Origin: Aquidulcibacter paucihalophilus
Lineage (GTDB): Bacteria > Pseudomonadota > Alphaproteobacteria > Caulobacterales > Aquidulcibacteraceae
Direction of reading: 5' to 3'
NCBI RefSeq assembly: GCF_002105465.1
Contig: NZ_NCSQ01000032.1
Location: 1-64,000 of the forward strand
DNA: 64,000 nt
The notes beneath the pieces were generated by a model. The model saw only the letters and a list, made by a program, of their open reading frames with translations, ran no database searches and was not told where the DNA came from. This document shows positions 63,749 through 64,000 of this stretch, piece after piece (position 1 is the first letter of the stretch; each line of letters starts with the position of its first letter). A program made the position numbers and the translations under genes.

Positions 63749-64000
63749 TTAGTCAAGATTGACCTTATAGGCTTGCACGTTCGAGCCCTTTGGCTTTTCA
63801 ATGGGCGTCAGCCAAGCCGGGATGCGATTATCCCGCAACTCCACCATCAGGCCTTTGGGGCTTTGCCGCGACAGAATCGCAACCTCGGCCGACCGGGTAC
63901 AGATGGCGACATAGGTAGCGCCCAAGGCTTTGGCCATAACCTTGGCTTCATCGGGCTTGGCCATAAACAAACGATAGGCCGCAAGATTGCCCGTATTGTT
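63749..64000 (-). CDS. C-terminal end of a gene cut by the window edge
   Basis: The open frame continues to the window edge and ends at 63749. The last 83 residues (NNTGNLAAYRLFMAKPDEAK, YVAICTRSAEVAILSRQ, AWLTPIEKPKGSNVQAYKV) resemble the soluble tail of large multi-membrane proteins of Caulobacter and sphingomonads often listed as hypothetical or glycosyltransferase-like. Only the tail is visible, so function is not assigned. Confidence 0.55.
   Translation of the reverse strand, partial: NNTGNLAAYRLFMAKPDEAKVMAKALGATYVAICTRSAEVAILSRQSPKGLMVELRDNRIPAWLTPIEKPKGSNVQAYKVNLD

Overview
The window looks like DNA from an alphaproteobacterium related to Caulobacterales. Indicators are a Caulobacter-type TonB-dependent receptor flanked by two flavin-dependent (tryptophan-type) halogenases, a TipF-like degenerate EAL protein, an Entner-Doudoroff gene cluster, and an RPA-type RepA with a small ParA and a ribbon-helix-helix partner. 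Species cannot be named from the sequence alone. The mix of central metabolism, a tRNA-Ser gene and a plasmid-type replication/partition module suggests a chromid or an integrated replicon (inference).

Region 1 (1-11758) is accessory DNA. It holds a cut-off IS66-type TnpA, a DUF4258-like small protein, an ArdC-type antirestriction protein preceded by a large nested inverted repeat, an AddB-like/AddA-like nuclease-helicase pair, SSB, a possible oriT hairpin and a VirD2-type relaxase. It ends at the 3' end of tRNA-Ser(GGA), a classic integration target. No integrase is visible.

Region 2 (11759-19261) is ordinary chromosomal-type content: tRNA-Ser, SCP2-domain protein plus lipase-like hydrolase, FkbM methyltransferase, sigma-54 response regulator, hisC-tyrA and a TipF-like protein. 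Region 3 (19265-33325) has halogenase/TonB receptor/halogenase, a secreted pullulanase-like enzyme, an esterase, a dienoyl-CoA-reductase-like SDR, nucleoside hydrolase plus ribokinase, a second SDR and an unknown protein.

Region 4 (33329-58238) is an alpha-glucan utilisation block. A leftward run malK-malE-malF-malG-amylase-zwf-pgl-edd-glk-eda-pyk-epimerase carries maltodextrin from import to pyruvate. Divergently, a HexR/RpiR-like regulator is followed by glgB, glgX, malQ and a 982-residue protein that is collinear with eukaryotic phosphorylase kinase alpha/beta subunits. A 15-bp palindrome TGTAG-N5-CTACA sits in the divergent promoter region and again, with the same neighbouring ATTGCACATT, in front of the distant TonB receptor. 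This suggests one regulator ties outer-membrane uptake to inner-membrane import and catabolism.

Region 5 (58239-64000) is a replicon module: a GTGTGGACAC repeat array, parA, a ribbon-helix-helix gene, repA and iteron-like repeats (ACGGGGGATCACCCAC family) next to an AT-rich stretch. It is followed by a WD40-like protein and the end of a gene cut by the window edge. A 16-nt exact copy of the iteron core also lies inside malE.
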